From an uncultured Flavobacterium sp. (GTDB taxonomy: Bacteria; Bacteroidota; Bacteroidia; Flavobacteriales; Flavobacteriaceae), in contig NZ_CALFIG010000181.1 in assembly GCF_937876455.1 (NCBI RefSeq), forward strand, positions 1 through 8,711: a stretch of 8,711 nt of DNA. The letters are read 5' to 3'. Shown in pieces: positions 1-6,334 of this stretch (position 1 is the first letter of the stretch; every line of letters begins with the position of its first letter). Made by a program: the position numbers and the translations under genes. A model generated the notes under the pieces. It did not search any database. It saw nothing but the letters and a program-made list of their open reading frames with translations, and had not been told where the DNA came from.

Positions 1-380
1 AAAAATCTTCTCGTGTAAAATAAAAGAAAATAATTTGGAGTAGAATCAGTATATAACAAAAGAAAAAAAAGAGAACTAAATACTACAAAAAAGAGAACTA
101 ATAACAAAGAAGTAAATTTGACAATGGAGGCTGATTTAAAAAGAAGATATACGATCCAAATTGTAAATAAACTATTTAATATATATCTAAAAAACAAGCT
201 GTTAAACAACTGGAAAGGATTAAATTGTGGTAGTGATTGATGTTGAAAATTAGATTTGTAGAACGTAACAAAAGGATCGTAAAACAATTGTTCTTGAAAA
301 ATTCGAATGGATATTAACCCAGCCAAAGCAACAACAATTTGAATTGTTTTACCAAATAAATTAATCGATTTTATTTTCAT
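1..380 (-). CDS. Exosortase F system-associated membrane protein, 3'-truncated by window edge
   Basis: Reading the minus strand from ATG at 380-378, an uninterrupted frame of 126 codons runs off the left edge, so the C-terminus is missing. A TGA lies in frame eight codons upstream of the ATG, which fixes the start. The translation is very hydrophobic, with likely membrane segments near residues 10-28, 60-80 and 88-110. It carries an FYDPF motif at 33-37 and a terminal FLLFYTRRF, which I recognise from the small membrane protein family found beside exosortase F in flavobacteria. The family is normally somewhat longer, about 150 residues. It starts 75 bases downstream of the xrtF stop on the same strand, so co-transcription is likely. 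Its molecular role is unknown; acting as a partner of XrtF is inferred only from their consistent pairing. Family assignment is fairly confident; an unrelated small membrane protein is the alternative. Confidence 0.75.
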   Translation of the reverse strand, partial: MKIKSINLFGKTIQIVVALAGLISIRIFQEQLFYDPFVTFYKSNFQHQSLPQFNPFQLFNSLFFRYILNSLFTIWIVYLLFKSASIVKFTSLLLVLFFVVFSSLFFLLLYTDSTPNYFLLFYTRRF

Positions 381-455
381 ATGTTGTTTATTTATTAAAG
401 GTCATCCTTCTTTGGTGTTTGCATATAGACGTGTTTATTTGTGGCGATTTCATAA

Positions 456-1022
456 TTATTTATTTTTCATTGCGTCATAAAACTTAAAAATCCATATGAG
501 CCATAAAATAAAAACTATTCCGTAGATTACTGATGGAAAAACAATATCGTGTAAAAAATCTTTTGTACTTGGAAGATAATAAATCCCAGCAATTAATAGC
601 GCAATTCGAATACAATTTAAACCATAAATTAACAACGCCCCAGCAGAGATAAAGCCTATCGTTTTTTTCCAAGTAGAGGAAAAAGCAAAAATAAATGAAG
701 CAAATAATATAATAACACTAAATGCATTACACCCTTCTACAATTCTTACTATGTATTTTTGATGATACAATACTTTAATAGCGGGTTGATTTGGGTGGTT
801 AATTAATAGTATCTCTTGATTAAAAAATCCTAACACGCTTTTTGTAAGTTCAGCAACATGCATGGTAATTCCATCTACTTCATTAGACTCAATAGTGTAC
901 TGTCTTAAAAACAAACTATATACTCCAGTCATGCTTAAATAGCATACTAAAAACTTTACTAAAAACAGTAAAAAAGAACGATTTTCTCTTAGTAGTTGTT
1001 TCAAAATATCAATTTTTAACAA
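456..1022 (-). CDS. xrtF: Exosortase family protein XrtF
   Basis: An integral membrane protein of the exosortase/archaeosortase superfamily, thought to cleave and re-anchor proteins bearing a C-terminal sorting signal at the outer face of the inner membrane. Expected catalytic residues are visible: Cys98 in EGCNA, Arg139 in NCIRI and His158 in LHDIVFP. Hydrophobic segments lie near 16-36, 100-116, 120-147 and 160-178, with an extracytoplasmic loop at about 41-97. The length of 188 residues suits the compact XrtF subgroup. There is no ATG start: the frame opens at TTG (1022) after an upstream TGA, and a second TTG at 1004 gives MKQLLRENRSF, which resembles the XrtF N-terminus I remember and may be the true start. 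Downstream on the same strand is the exosortase F-associated gene; upstream it diverges from a GAF-domain gene. No candidate substrate is in the window. Confidence 0.85.
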   Translation of the reverse strand: MLKIDILKQLLRENRSFLLFLVKFLVCYLSMTGVYSLFLRQYTIESNEVDGITMHVAELTKSVLGFFNQEILLINHPNQPAIKVLYHQKYIVRIVEGCNAFSVIILFASFIFAFSSTWKKTIGFISAGALLIYGLNCIRIALLIAGIYYLPSTKDFLHDIVFPSVIYGIVFILWLIWIFKFYDAMKNK

Positions 1023-1052
1023 AAATATAATTTTTAATCACGTGTAAACCTA

Positions 1053-1060
1053 TAATTTTG
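1053..1060 (+). promoter_or_regulatory. Candidate -7 box for the GAF-domain gene
   Basis: TAATTTTG matches the Bacteroidota -7 consensus TANNTTTG and lies 16 bases before the ATG at 1077, giving a very short leader. At the usual 19-base spacing the -33 position reads TTT (1031-1033) rather than TTG, so support is partial. The same 54-base divergent gap must also hold the xrtF promoter. On the minus strand TATTTTTG (1027 to 1020) fits the consensus and TAGGTTTA (1052 to 1045) nearly does. The first would only make sense if xrtF starts at TTG 1004. Confidence 0.45.
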
Positions 1061-1076
1061 CAATAAAAATCTAATT

Positions 1077-1529
1077 ATGGTATTCGAAGCATTAAAACCA
1101 AAAGTAATTTCTATTGTAACAAGCTCTATTGAAAGGAATGAAAAACTTCAACAAATATGTCACTTACTAGCTACATCTATCGAATACTATGACTGGGTGG
1201 GATTTTATTTTGCTAACCATGACACGAAGACCTTACACCTAGGGCCTTATGTAGGCGCACCTACTGACCATACGGTAATTCCTTTTGGAAAAGGAATATG
1301 TGGGCAAGTTGCCGAATCAAATGCTAATTTTGTAGTACCAGATGTATCAGCGCAAGACAATTATATCGCTTGTAGTTTTACCGTAAAATCTGAAATTGTG
1401 GTACCCTTATTTGTAAAAGGAATCAATATGGGGCAAATTGACATTGATAGTCATGTATTAAATCCATTTACAGTAGAAGATGAACGCTTTCTCGAATTTG
1501 TTAACGAACAAGTTGCAACTCTTTTTTAA
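1077..1529 (+). CDS. GAF-domain protein, free methionine-(R)-sulfoxide reductase type
   Basis: A single-domain cytoplasmic GAF protein of 150 residues, close to the usual length for the fRMsr (YebR-like) family. That family reduces free methionine-(R)-sulfoxide through cysteine chemistry with thioredoxin. The pattern YDWVGFYF (38-45), LGPYVG (55-60), GKGICGQVA (71-79), IACS (97-100) and SEIVVPL (105-111), ending in QIDIDS (120-125), follows the family along its length. By hand alignment with E. coli fRMsr, Cys75 matches Cys94 and Cys99 matches Cys118, while the position of Cys84 is His65. Two of the three functional cysteines are therefore kept. The ATG follows a TAATTTTG promoter box closely, with no clear Shine-Dalgarno sequence. 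It diverges from xrtF and lies 86 bases before the photolyase cluster without an obvious terminator between. Antioxidant repair is the likely role; a ligand-binding GAF sensor remains possible. Confidence 0.8.
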   Translation: MVFEALKPKVISIVTSSIERNEKLQQICHLLATSIEYYDWVGFYFANHDTKTLHLGPYVGAPTDHTVIPFGKGICGQVAESNANFVVPDVSAQDNYIACSFTVKSEIVVPLFVKGINMGQIDIDSHVLNPFTVEDERFLEFVNEQVATLF

Positions 1530-1578
1530 AAACAAGTACTTTTAACAAATCTTTTTTTAAACAACTCTATTTTTTACG

Positions 1579-1586
1579 TAATTTTG
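1579..1586 (+). promoter_or_regulatory. Candidate -7 box for the photolyase/cryptochrome cluster
   Basis: TAATTTTG is a full match to TANNTTTG and is identical to the box before the GAF-domain gene. It sits 29 bases before the TTG start of the first cluster gene. The -33 position at 19-base spacing (1557-1559) reads TTA, so the upstream element is weak. The 86-base gap is T-rich and shows no terminator hairpin, so read-through from the GAF gene is also possible. Confidence 0.4.
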
Positions 1587-1615
1587 TTTAATTATTTTTT
1601 AAATACATTAAACAA

Positions 1616-3082
1616 TTGCGTCAAACAAAAATCAATGTCCTCTGGTTTAAAAGAGACCTACGTATAGTAGATAATGAGGCACTTTTTCAGGGATTGAAAA
1701 GTGAATTGCCTTTACTATGCCTATATATTTTTGAACCCTCTTTGATGCAATATGACGATTCTGATGAAAGACATTGGCGCTTTATCTATGAATCGCTACA
1801 AGATTTACAACATCAATTTAAAAATTTTAATTCGAAAATTTATATTTTTCATCGCGAAGCTATAAAGGTTTTTGCTGATTTATCTTCTATATTTGAAATT
1901 GACACTGTTTTCTCCCATCAAGAAATTGGCAACAAATTAAGCTATGACAGAGACTTAAATATGAGTGCCTTTTTTTCTGAAAACAATATTAAATGGAGGG
2001 AATTTCAAACCAATGGAATCATCAGAAAATTAAAATCAAGAAAAAATTGGAATGAGAGGTGGGAAAAAACAATGTCAACATCTCCAAAAATGAGTAATTT
2101 AAAAGAATTAAAACCCTTTTTACTTGAAGACTCCTTTTATAAAAAAATAAAAGGAAAAGCATTGTCAAAAGAAATTACACAACGAAACGCAAATTTTCAA
2201 CAAGGTGGCGAATATTGGGCTTGGCGTTATTTATCAAGTTTTTTAAAAAACAGGCATGTAAATTACAGCAAACACATTTCTAAGCCCGCTCTAAGTAGAA
2301 CGGGGTGCAGTAGAATTTCGCCTTATCTTACGTATGGCAACATTAGTATGAGAATGGTATATCAATACACACTACAACACTACAAAAATTCGGGAAATAA
2401 AAGAGCGCTTAAAAATTTTATATCAAGGTTGCATTGGCACTGTCATTTTATTCAAAAATTTGAAGATGAATGCACAATGGAATTTGAACACATAAATAAA
2501 GCGTATGACCAATTAATTAAACCTAAAAACGACCTATTCATACTAGCGTGGCAAGAGGGAAAAACAGGTGTACCCATAGTGGATGCCTGCATGCGGTGCG
2601 TGACTACAACAGGATATATTAATTTTAGAATGCGTGCTTTAGTTGTTTCGTTTTTTGTGTTTAATTTATGGCAAGATTGGCGGCATTTACATTTTTTGGC
2701 ACGTCAATTTTTAGATTACGAACCCGGCATACATTATCCTCAATTGCACATGCAAGCTGGCGTTACAGGCATCAATACAATTCGAATTTACAATCCAATA
2801 AAAAATTCAGAGGAACATGATTCAGAAGGTCTATTCATTAAAAAATGGCTGCCTGAACTAAAAGAAATTCCTGCACATCTGATACATGAACCTTGGAAAA
2901 TGAATAGTTTAGAACAACAATTTTACAATTGTATCATAGGCAAAGATTATCCTGAACCTATTGTAGATATAGAAAAAACAAGAAAATATGCAAGTGATAT
3001 CATTTGGAATTTTAAGAAGAAAAGTGATGTGAAAAATGAGGCTCAGAAAGTTTTACAAAAGCATGTTTCAAATCCAAATTAA
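1616..3082 (+). CDS. Divergent cryptochrome/photolyase-family flavoprotein
   Basis: A cytoplasmic FAD protein of 488 residues. An N-terminal Rossmann-like antenna domain begins with LWFKRDLRIVDN (9-20). The helical FAD-binding domain spans about 200-470 and carries GCSRISPYLTYGNIS (230-244), AWQEGKTGVPIVDA (311-324), RMRALVVSF (338-346), QDWRH (353-357) and IYNP (391-394). Against E. coli CPD photolyase, aligned by hand from memory, the lesion-pocket and flavin-proximal residues differ: Glu274 is Arg271, Asn341 is Phe337, Met345 is Ala341, Asn378 is His373 and Trp384 is Met379. Trp277 is kept as Trp274. Of the tryptophan triad only Trp359 (Trp355) remains; Trp306 is Lys302 and Trp382 is Leu377. 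The segment DYEPGIHYPQLHMQAG (367-382) marks an atypical bacterial subgroup. The start must be TTG at 1616: an in-frame TAA lies at 1589 and the next Met would remove the first strand motif. It is first of three family genes, 29 bases before the next. Repair substrate, or a photoreceptor role, is unknown. Confidence 0.85.
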   Translation: MRQTKINVLWFKRDLRIVDNEALFQGLKSELPLLCLYIFEPSLMQYDDSDERHWRFIYESLQDLQHQFKNFNSKIYIFHREAIKVFADLSSIFEIDTVFSHQEIGNKLSYDRDLNMSAFFSENNIKWREFQTNGIIRKLKSRKNWNERWEKTMSTSPKMSNLKELKPFLLEDSFYKKIKGKALSKEITQRNANFQQGGEYWAWRYLSSFLKNRHVNYSKHISKPALSRTGCSRISPYLTYGNISMRMVYQYTLQHYKNSGNKRALKNFISRLHWHCHFIQKFEDECTMEFEHINKAYDQLIKPKNDLFILAWQEGKTGVPIVDACMRCVTTTGYINFRMRALVVSFFVFNLWQDWRHLHFLARQFLDYEPGIHYPQLHMQAGVTGINTIRIYNPIKNSEEHDSEGLFIKKWLPELKEIPAHLIHEPWKMNSLEQQFYNCIIGKDYPEPIVDIEKTRKYASDIIWNFKKKSDVKNEAQKVLQKHVSNPN

Positions 3083-3111
3083 ATAGTAATATAAAAAATA
3101 GCACCTCTAAA

Positions 3112-4647
3112 ATGCATAAAATTTTACGTCTTGTTTTGGGCGACCAGTTAAATAGCAATCATTCATGGTTTCAAGTAAAAAACGATGCTGTTACATATGT
3201 ACTAATGGAAGTAAAAAGTGAAACAGACAATGTAAACCATCACATTCAAAAAGTAGCAGGAATATTTGCTGCCATGCGAAATTTTGCTTCTGAACTAACC
3301 GCTAAAAATCATCATGTACTATACATCAAAATAAATGATGAAAACAATCTACATTCATTTGAAAAAAACATCAAAAAGCTAATTGAACTTTACCAATTTT
3401 CCTGTTTTGAATACCAACTCCCCGATGAATATAGAGTAGACCAACATGTACAAGAACTTTGTAAAACAATCACTATTCCTTCAACGGCTTACGATACAGA
3501 ACATTTTTTAAGCGAAAGAAATGAGCTCGCTACTTTCTTTGAGAATAAAAAAGGGTATTTGATGGAAAGTTTCTATCGAATGATGCGAAAAAAACACCAT
3601 GTTTTGATGGAAGGCGACAAACCTTTGACAGGAAAATGGAATTATGATAGTGAAAATCGAAAGAAATTACCTAAAAATCATGTCCCTGTTCAACCGTATA
3701 TTTTTAACAATAATGTTTCAGAAATTGTTGAAAATATACATGTATCAGGTATAACTACAATTGGCACTATAGATAGTAAAAATTTTATTTGGCCTACAAC
3801 CCGAAAACAAGCGTTTGAACTTCTTGATTTTTTCACCACATCATGTTTATGTTATTTTGGCGACTATCAAGATGCTATGTCACCCACATTATGGTCAATT
3901 TATCATTCAAGACTTTCATTTGCTTTAAATATTAAATTAATTTCTCCCCTTGAAGTAATTAATAAAGCTGTAGAAGCATGGGAATTAAATCCTGAAAAAA
4001 TTAAATACAATCAACTTGAAGGGTTCGTTAGACAAATCATTGGATGGCGAGAATATATGCGGGGTATATATTGGGCAAAAATGCCCGAATATGCTACGAT
4101 GAATTACTTTAATCACGAGAATACAATTCCTGAATGGTTTTGGACTGGAAAAACTAAGATGAATTGTTTGAAAGATACGATTAACCAATCTCTGAATTAC
4201 GCTTACGCACATCATATTCAGCGATTAATGGTGACGGGAAATTTTGCACTTTTAGCAGAAATTCATCCAGATGAAGTAGATGAATGGTATTTGGGCATTT
4301 ATATTGATGCTTTTGAATGGGTGGAAATTACCAACACGCGAGGCATGAGTCAGTTTGCTGATGGTGGTATTGTTGGAACCAAACCCTATGTAAGTTCTGC
4401 TTCCTATATTGATAAAATGAGTCATTATTGTGGAAGTTGTTTTTACAAAAAATCATTAAAAACAGGCGATAAAGCGTGCCCTTCTAACAGTTTGTATTGG
4501 AATTTTTATGCTAAAAATGAGGACAAATTAGGTAAAACCCCCCGAATTGGCATGATGTACAACGTTTGGCGAAAAATGAAACCCGATGATAAAGCAGCCT
4601 TATTAGAACAAGCCGATTATTATTTGAAAAACATCAATAATTTATGA
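3112..4647 (+). CDS. Iron-sulfur bacterial cryptochrome/photolyase (FeS-BCP, PhrB type; predicted (6-4) photolyase)
   Basis: A 511-residue flavoprotein of the FeS-BCP (CryPro/PhrB) branch, whose characterised members bind FAD, a [4Fe-4S] cluster and a lumazine antenna and repair (6-4) photoproducts in light. The N-terminus has the branch signature LVLGDQLN (7-14). The four cluster ligands are present as Cys352, Cys440, Cys443 and Cys456. They align with Cys350, Cys438, Cys441 and Cys454 of Agrobacterium PhrB at a constant offset of two. YAYAHHIQRLMVTGNFALL (363-381) contains His367-His368, matching the paired pocket histidines of PhrB. Trp344 and Trp392-Tyr393 fit its electron-transfer residues, while the position of PhrB Tyr399 is Phe401. 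FADGG (415-419) is also typical. The start is ATG, 29 bases after the preceding photolyase-like gene, and the end overlaps the CRY-DASH gene by four bases. Membership is very secure; substrate is inferred from relatives. Confidence 0.93.
   Translation: MHKILRLVLGDQLNSNHSWFQVKNDAVTYVLMEVKSETDNVNHHIQKVAGIFAAMRNFASELTAKNHHVLYIKINDENNLHSFEKNIKKLIELYQFSCFEYQLPDEYRVDQHVQELCKTITIPSTAYDTEHFLSERNELATFFENKKGYLMESFYRMMRKKHHVLMEGDKPLTGKWNYDSENRKKLPKNHVPVQPYIFNNNVSEIVENIHVSGITTIGTIDSKNFIWPTTRKQAFELLDFFTTSCLCYFGDYQDAMSPTLWSIYHSRLSFALNIKLISPLEVINKAVEAWELNPEKIKYNQLEGFVRQIIGWREYMRGIYWAKMPEYATMNYFNHENTIPEWFWTGKTKMNCLKDTINQSLNYAYAHHIQRLMVTGNFALLAEIHPDEVDEWYLGIYIDAFEWVEITNTRGMSQFADGGIVGTKPYVSSASYIDKMSHYCGSCFYKKSLKTGDKACPSNSLYWNFYAKNEDKLGKTPRIGMMYNVWRKMKPDDKAALLEQADYYLKNINNL
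4644..4647 (+). promoter_or_regulatory. ATGA stop/start overlap joining the FeS photolyase and CRY-DASH genes
   Basis: The ATG of the CRY-DASH gene (4644-4646) overlaps the TGA of the FeS-type photolyase (4645-4647). No separate ribosome-binding site is evident upstream. Such overlaps usually mean that translation of the second gene depends on ribosomes finishing the first, so the two proteins are probably made together. Coupling is inferred from the arrangement, not shown. Confidence 0.8.
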
Positions 4648-5936
4648 TAAAAAATGCACTAGTTTGGTTTAAAACCGACTTACGAATTAATGATAACGAA
4701 ACAATTTTAAAAGCCATTGCTCAAAGTGAAAAGGTGATTCCCGTTTATTGTTTTGACGAATCTCATTTTGGAACCACTTCATACGGATTCAAGAAAACAG
4801 GTAGTTTTAGAGCGCAATTTTTATTGGAATCACTTTACGATTTGGATGCTAGTCTGAGAGCATTGGGTTCGGGATTGATGATTGTAAAAGGCAAGCCCGA
4901 AATAGAAATACCTAAATTGGTACAAGAATACAAAGTACAAAAAGTATTTGCCAAACGCGAAGTGGCTTTTGAAGAAAAACAAACCGAGAATAAAGTGCAA
5001 CGTGAATTATTCAAATTGGGATGCGAATTAGACACATTTAGTACTAGTACACTATACCATGCTGAAGACTTGCCCTTTTCAATTAAGAATATTCCAGATG
5101 TGTTTACTAATTTTAGAAAGAAAACCGAAAAAGATTCCCAAATTAGAAAACCATTTGAAGCCCCAACAAAAATCAATTCGCCTGAAATTCCTCCATTGGA
5201 ATTACCAACATTAGAAACTTTAGGTTTAACAAAAGCCACTATGGATTCTCGTACTGTGCTACAATTTAAAGGAGGTGAGAAAGAAGCCATGCAACGATTA
5301 CAGCATTATTTTTATGATACGCAGTGTTTGTCTACTTACAAAGAAACCCGTAACGGAATGGTGGGTGCAGATTATTCTTCTAAATTTTCGCCTTGGTTGG
5401 CTTTAGGCTGTATTTCTGCTAAGACTATTTATAGTGAAGTAAAAAAATACGAATCCAAATTTGGAAGTAATTCTTCAACCTATTGGCTAGTTTTTGAACT
5501 CATGTGGCGCGATTTCTTTCGATTTATGTTTAAAAAACACCAAACAAAATTTTTCTTATATCAAGGAATAAAAACGGAAAAAGTAAATTCAAAATCCTTG
5601 AATGAAAAGCTACTCTCTCAGTGGGTAAATGGCACTACACCTTCAGATTTTATAAATGCTAATATGATAGAACTCAAATTAACAGGATTTATGAGTAATC
5701 GGGGTAGGCAAAATGTTGCAAGTTATTTTTGTAACGAACTTAATTTAGACTGGAGAATAGGTGCTGCCTATTTTGAAGAACAACTTATAGATTATGATGT
5801 TTGTAACAATTGGGGAAATTGGGCTTATTTAGCGGGTGTGGGAAATGACCCTAGAGAACATCGATACTTCAATATTGAAAAACAAGCTAATGATTATGAT
5901 AAAAAAATGAAGTACAGGAACCTTTGGTTAAAATAA
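4644..5936 (+). CDS. CRY-DASH family cryptochrome/photolyase
   Basis: A 430-residue flavoprotein of the DASH branch. Characterised members bind FAD and methenyltetrahydrofolate and repair cyclobutane pyrimidine dimers, mainly in single-stranded or looped DNA. The antenna domain starts LVWFKTDLRINDNE (6-19). The FAD domain includes CLSTYKETRNGMVGADYSSKFSPW (228-251, shown here only for its key residues Tyr232, Ser246, Ser249 and Trp251), GFMSNRGRQNVASY (348-361), DWRIGAAYFE (369-378), LIDYDVCNNWGNW (381-393) and AGVGNDPREHRYFN (397-410), all hallmarks of DASH. Flavin-proximal Asn389 and triad residues Trp393 and Trp370 are kept; the outer triad position, ten residues before Trp327, is Lys317. 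The usual GxPxVDAN stretch reads PSDFINAN (333-340). It overlaps the FeS photolyase gene by ATGA and is last in the cluster; no convincing terminator follows before the rpsO promoter. Confidence 0.93.
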   Translation: MIKNALVWFKTDLRINDNETILKAIAQSEKVIPVYCFDESHFGTTSYGFKKTGSFRAQFLLESLYDLDASLRALGSGLMIVKGKPEIEIPKLVQEYKVQKVFAKREVAFEEKQTENKVQRELFKLGCELDTFSTSTLYHAEDLPFSIKNIPDVFTNFRKKTEKDSQIRKPFEAPTKINSPEIPPLELPTLETLGLTKATMDSRTVLQFKGGEKEAMQRLQHYFYDTQCLSTYKETRNGMVGADYSSKFSPWLALGCISAKTIYSEVKKYESKFGSNSSTYWLVFELMWRDFFRFMFKKHQTKFFLYQGIKTEKVNSKSLNEKLLSQWVNGTTPSDFINANMIELKLTGFMSNRGRQNVASYFCNELNLDWRIGAAYFEEQLIDYDVCNNWGNWAYLAGVGNDPREHRYFNIEKQANDYDKKMKYRNLWLK

Positions 5937-5948
5937 AATATACATACA

Positions 5949-5979
5949 CTTGTATTTATTAAATTTATTTGTAAATTTG
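5949..5979 (+). promoter_or_regulatory. rpsO promoter (TTG-N19-TAAATTTG)
   Basis: The -33 element CTTG (5949-5952) is followed by exactly 19 bases and then TAAATTTG (5972-5979), a full match to the Bacteroidota -7 box TANNTTTG. Transcription should start near 5984-5986, giving an rpsO leader of about 50 bases. This is the best promoter match in the window and starts only 12 bases after the CRY-DASH stop. Confidence 0.8.
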
Positions 5980-5986
5980 CACCCGT

Positions 5987-6003
5987 ATTGAGAACAACTC
6001 AAT
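5987..6003 (+). promoter_or_regulatory. Small hairpin at the 5' end of the rpsO leader
   Basis: ATTGAG (5987-5992) and CTCAAT (5998-6003) form a perfect six-pair stem around the loop AACAA. It starts within a few bases of the predicted transcription start, so it would cap the rpsO mRNA. It lacks a following T tract and so is not a terminator. It could protect the mRNA end or be part of an S15 autoregulatory site; neither is shown by sequence alone. Confidence 0.5.
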
Positions 6004-6034
6004 CTACATAATAATTATTTAAAAAAATATTAGC

Positions 6035-6304
6035 ATGTATTTAACTAAAGAGAAAAAAGAAGAAATTTTTGCAACACACGGAGGTGCTGCAACAAACACA
6101 GGTTCAACAGAAGGACAAATCGCATTGTTTACTTTTAGAATCAATCACTTAACAGAGCACTTAAAAAGAAATCGTCATGATTACAACACTGAGCGTTCGT
6201 TAGTAAAGTTGGTAGGTAAAAGAAGAAGTCATTTAGACTACTTAAAGAAAAAAGACATCAACAAATATCGTGAGATTCTGAAAACGTTAAACATCAGAAA
6301 ATAA
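6035..6304 (+). CDS. rpsO: 30S ribosomal protein S15
   Basis: An 89-residue S15, the normal full length. S15 is a primary 16S rRNA-binding protein of the small-subunit platform. The family pattern is clear: NTGSTEGQIA (21-30), RINHLTEHLKRN (35-46), HDYNTERSLVKLVGKRR (48-64) and LDYLKKKD (67-74), with a basic C-terminal helix. The conserved RNA-contact positions His42 and Asp49 are present, with Thr52 in place of the usual serine. ATG at 6035 gives the standard N-terminus MYLTKE. The sequence just upstream is A/T-rich without a Shine-Dalgarno match, as is common in Bacteroidota. It has its own good promoter and a strong terminator, so it can be a single-gene unit, although pnp follows 134 bases later on the same strand as in many bacteria. 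Confidence 0.98.
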   Translation: MYLTKEKKEEIFATHGGAATNTGSTEGQIALFTFRINHLTEHLKRNRHDYNTERSLVKLVGKRRSHLDYLKKKDINKYREILKTLNIRK

Positions 6305-6308
6305 ATTT

Positions 6309-6334
6309 AGGGGGCTTTGTGCCCCTTTTTGTTT
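6309..6334 (+). terminator. Rho-independent terminator after rpsO
   Basis: GGGGC (6311-6315) pairs with GCCCC (6321-6325) around the loop TTTGT, followed by TTTTTGTTT. The stem can extend outward with a G-T and an A-T pair. It begins five bases after the rpsO stop and would separate rpsO from pnp, at least partly. Confidence 0.88.

Noticed and set aside
61..73. An apparent frameshift at an eight-base homopolymer in the left-edge minus-strand frame.
   Set aside because: Careful recounting of the codons showed that the frame continues without interruption to the window edge, so no shift or pseudogene is present.
65..101. A 15-base direct repeat AAAAAAGAGAACTAA at 65-79 and 87-101, 22 bases apart.
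   Set aside because: It lies inside the coding sequence of the exosortase F-associated protein and reflects Leu/Phe/Ser-rich membrane codons in A/T-rich DNA. The two copies are read in different frames and there are only two.
388..453. A 21-codon minus-strand frame starting at 453, between xrtF and the associated gene.
   Set aside because: It has no recognisable composition or motif, stops just before the real gene, and is no longer than expected by chance.
4835..5290. A 151-codon open frame on the minus strand within the CRY-DASH gene.
   Set aside because: It is antisense to a clearly conserved protein, has no family resemblance or start signals, and is explained by the codon pattern of the opposite strand.
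5938..5957. An ATACA/TGTAT inverted repeat just after the CRY-DASH stop as a possible terminator.
   Set aside because: The stem has only five A/T-rich pairs, no proper T tract follows, and it overlaps the -33 element of the rpsO promoter.
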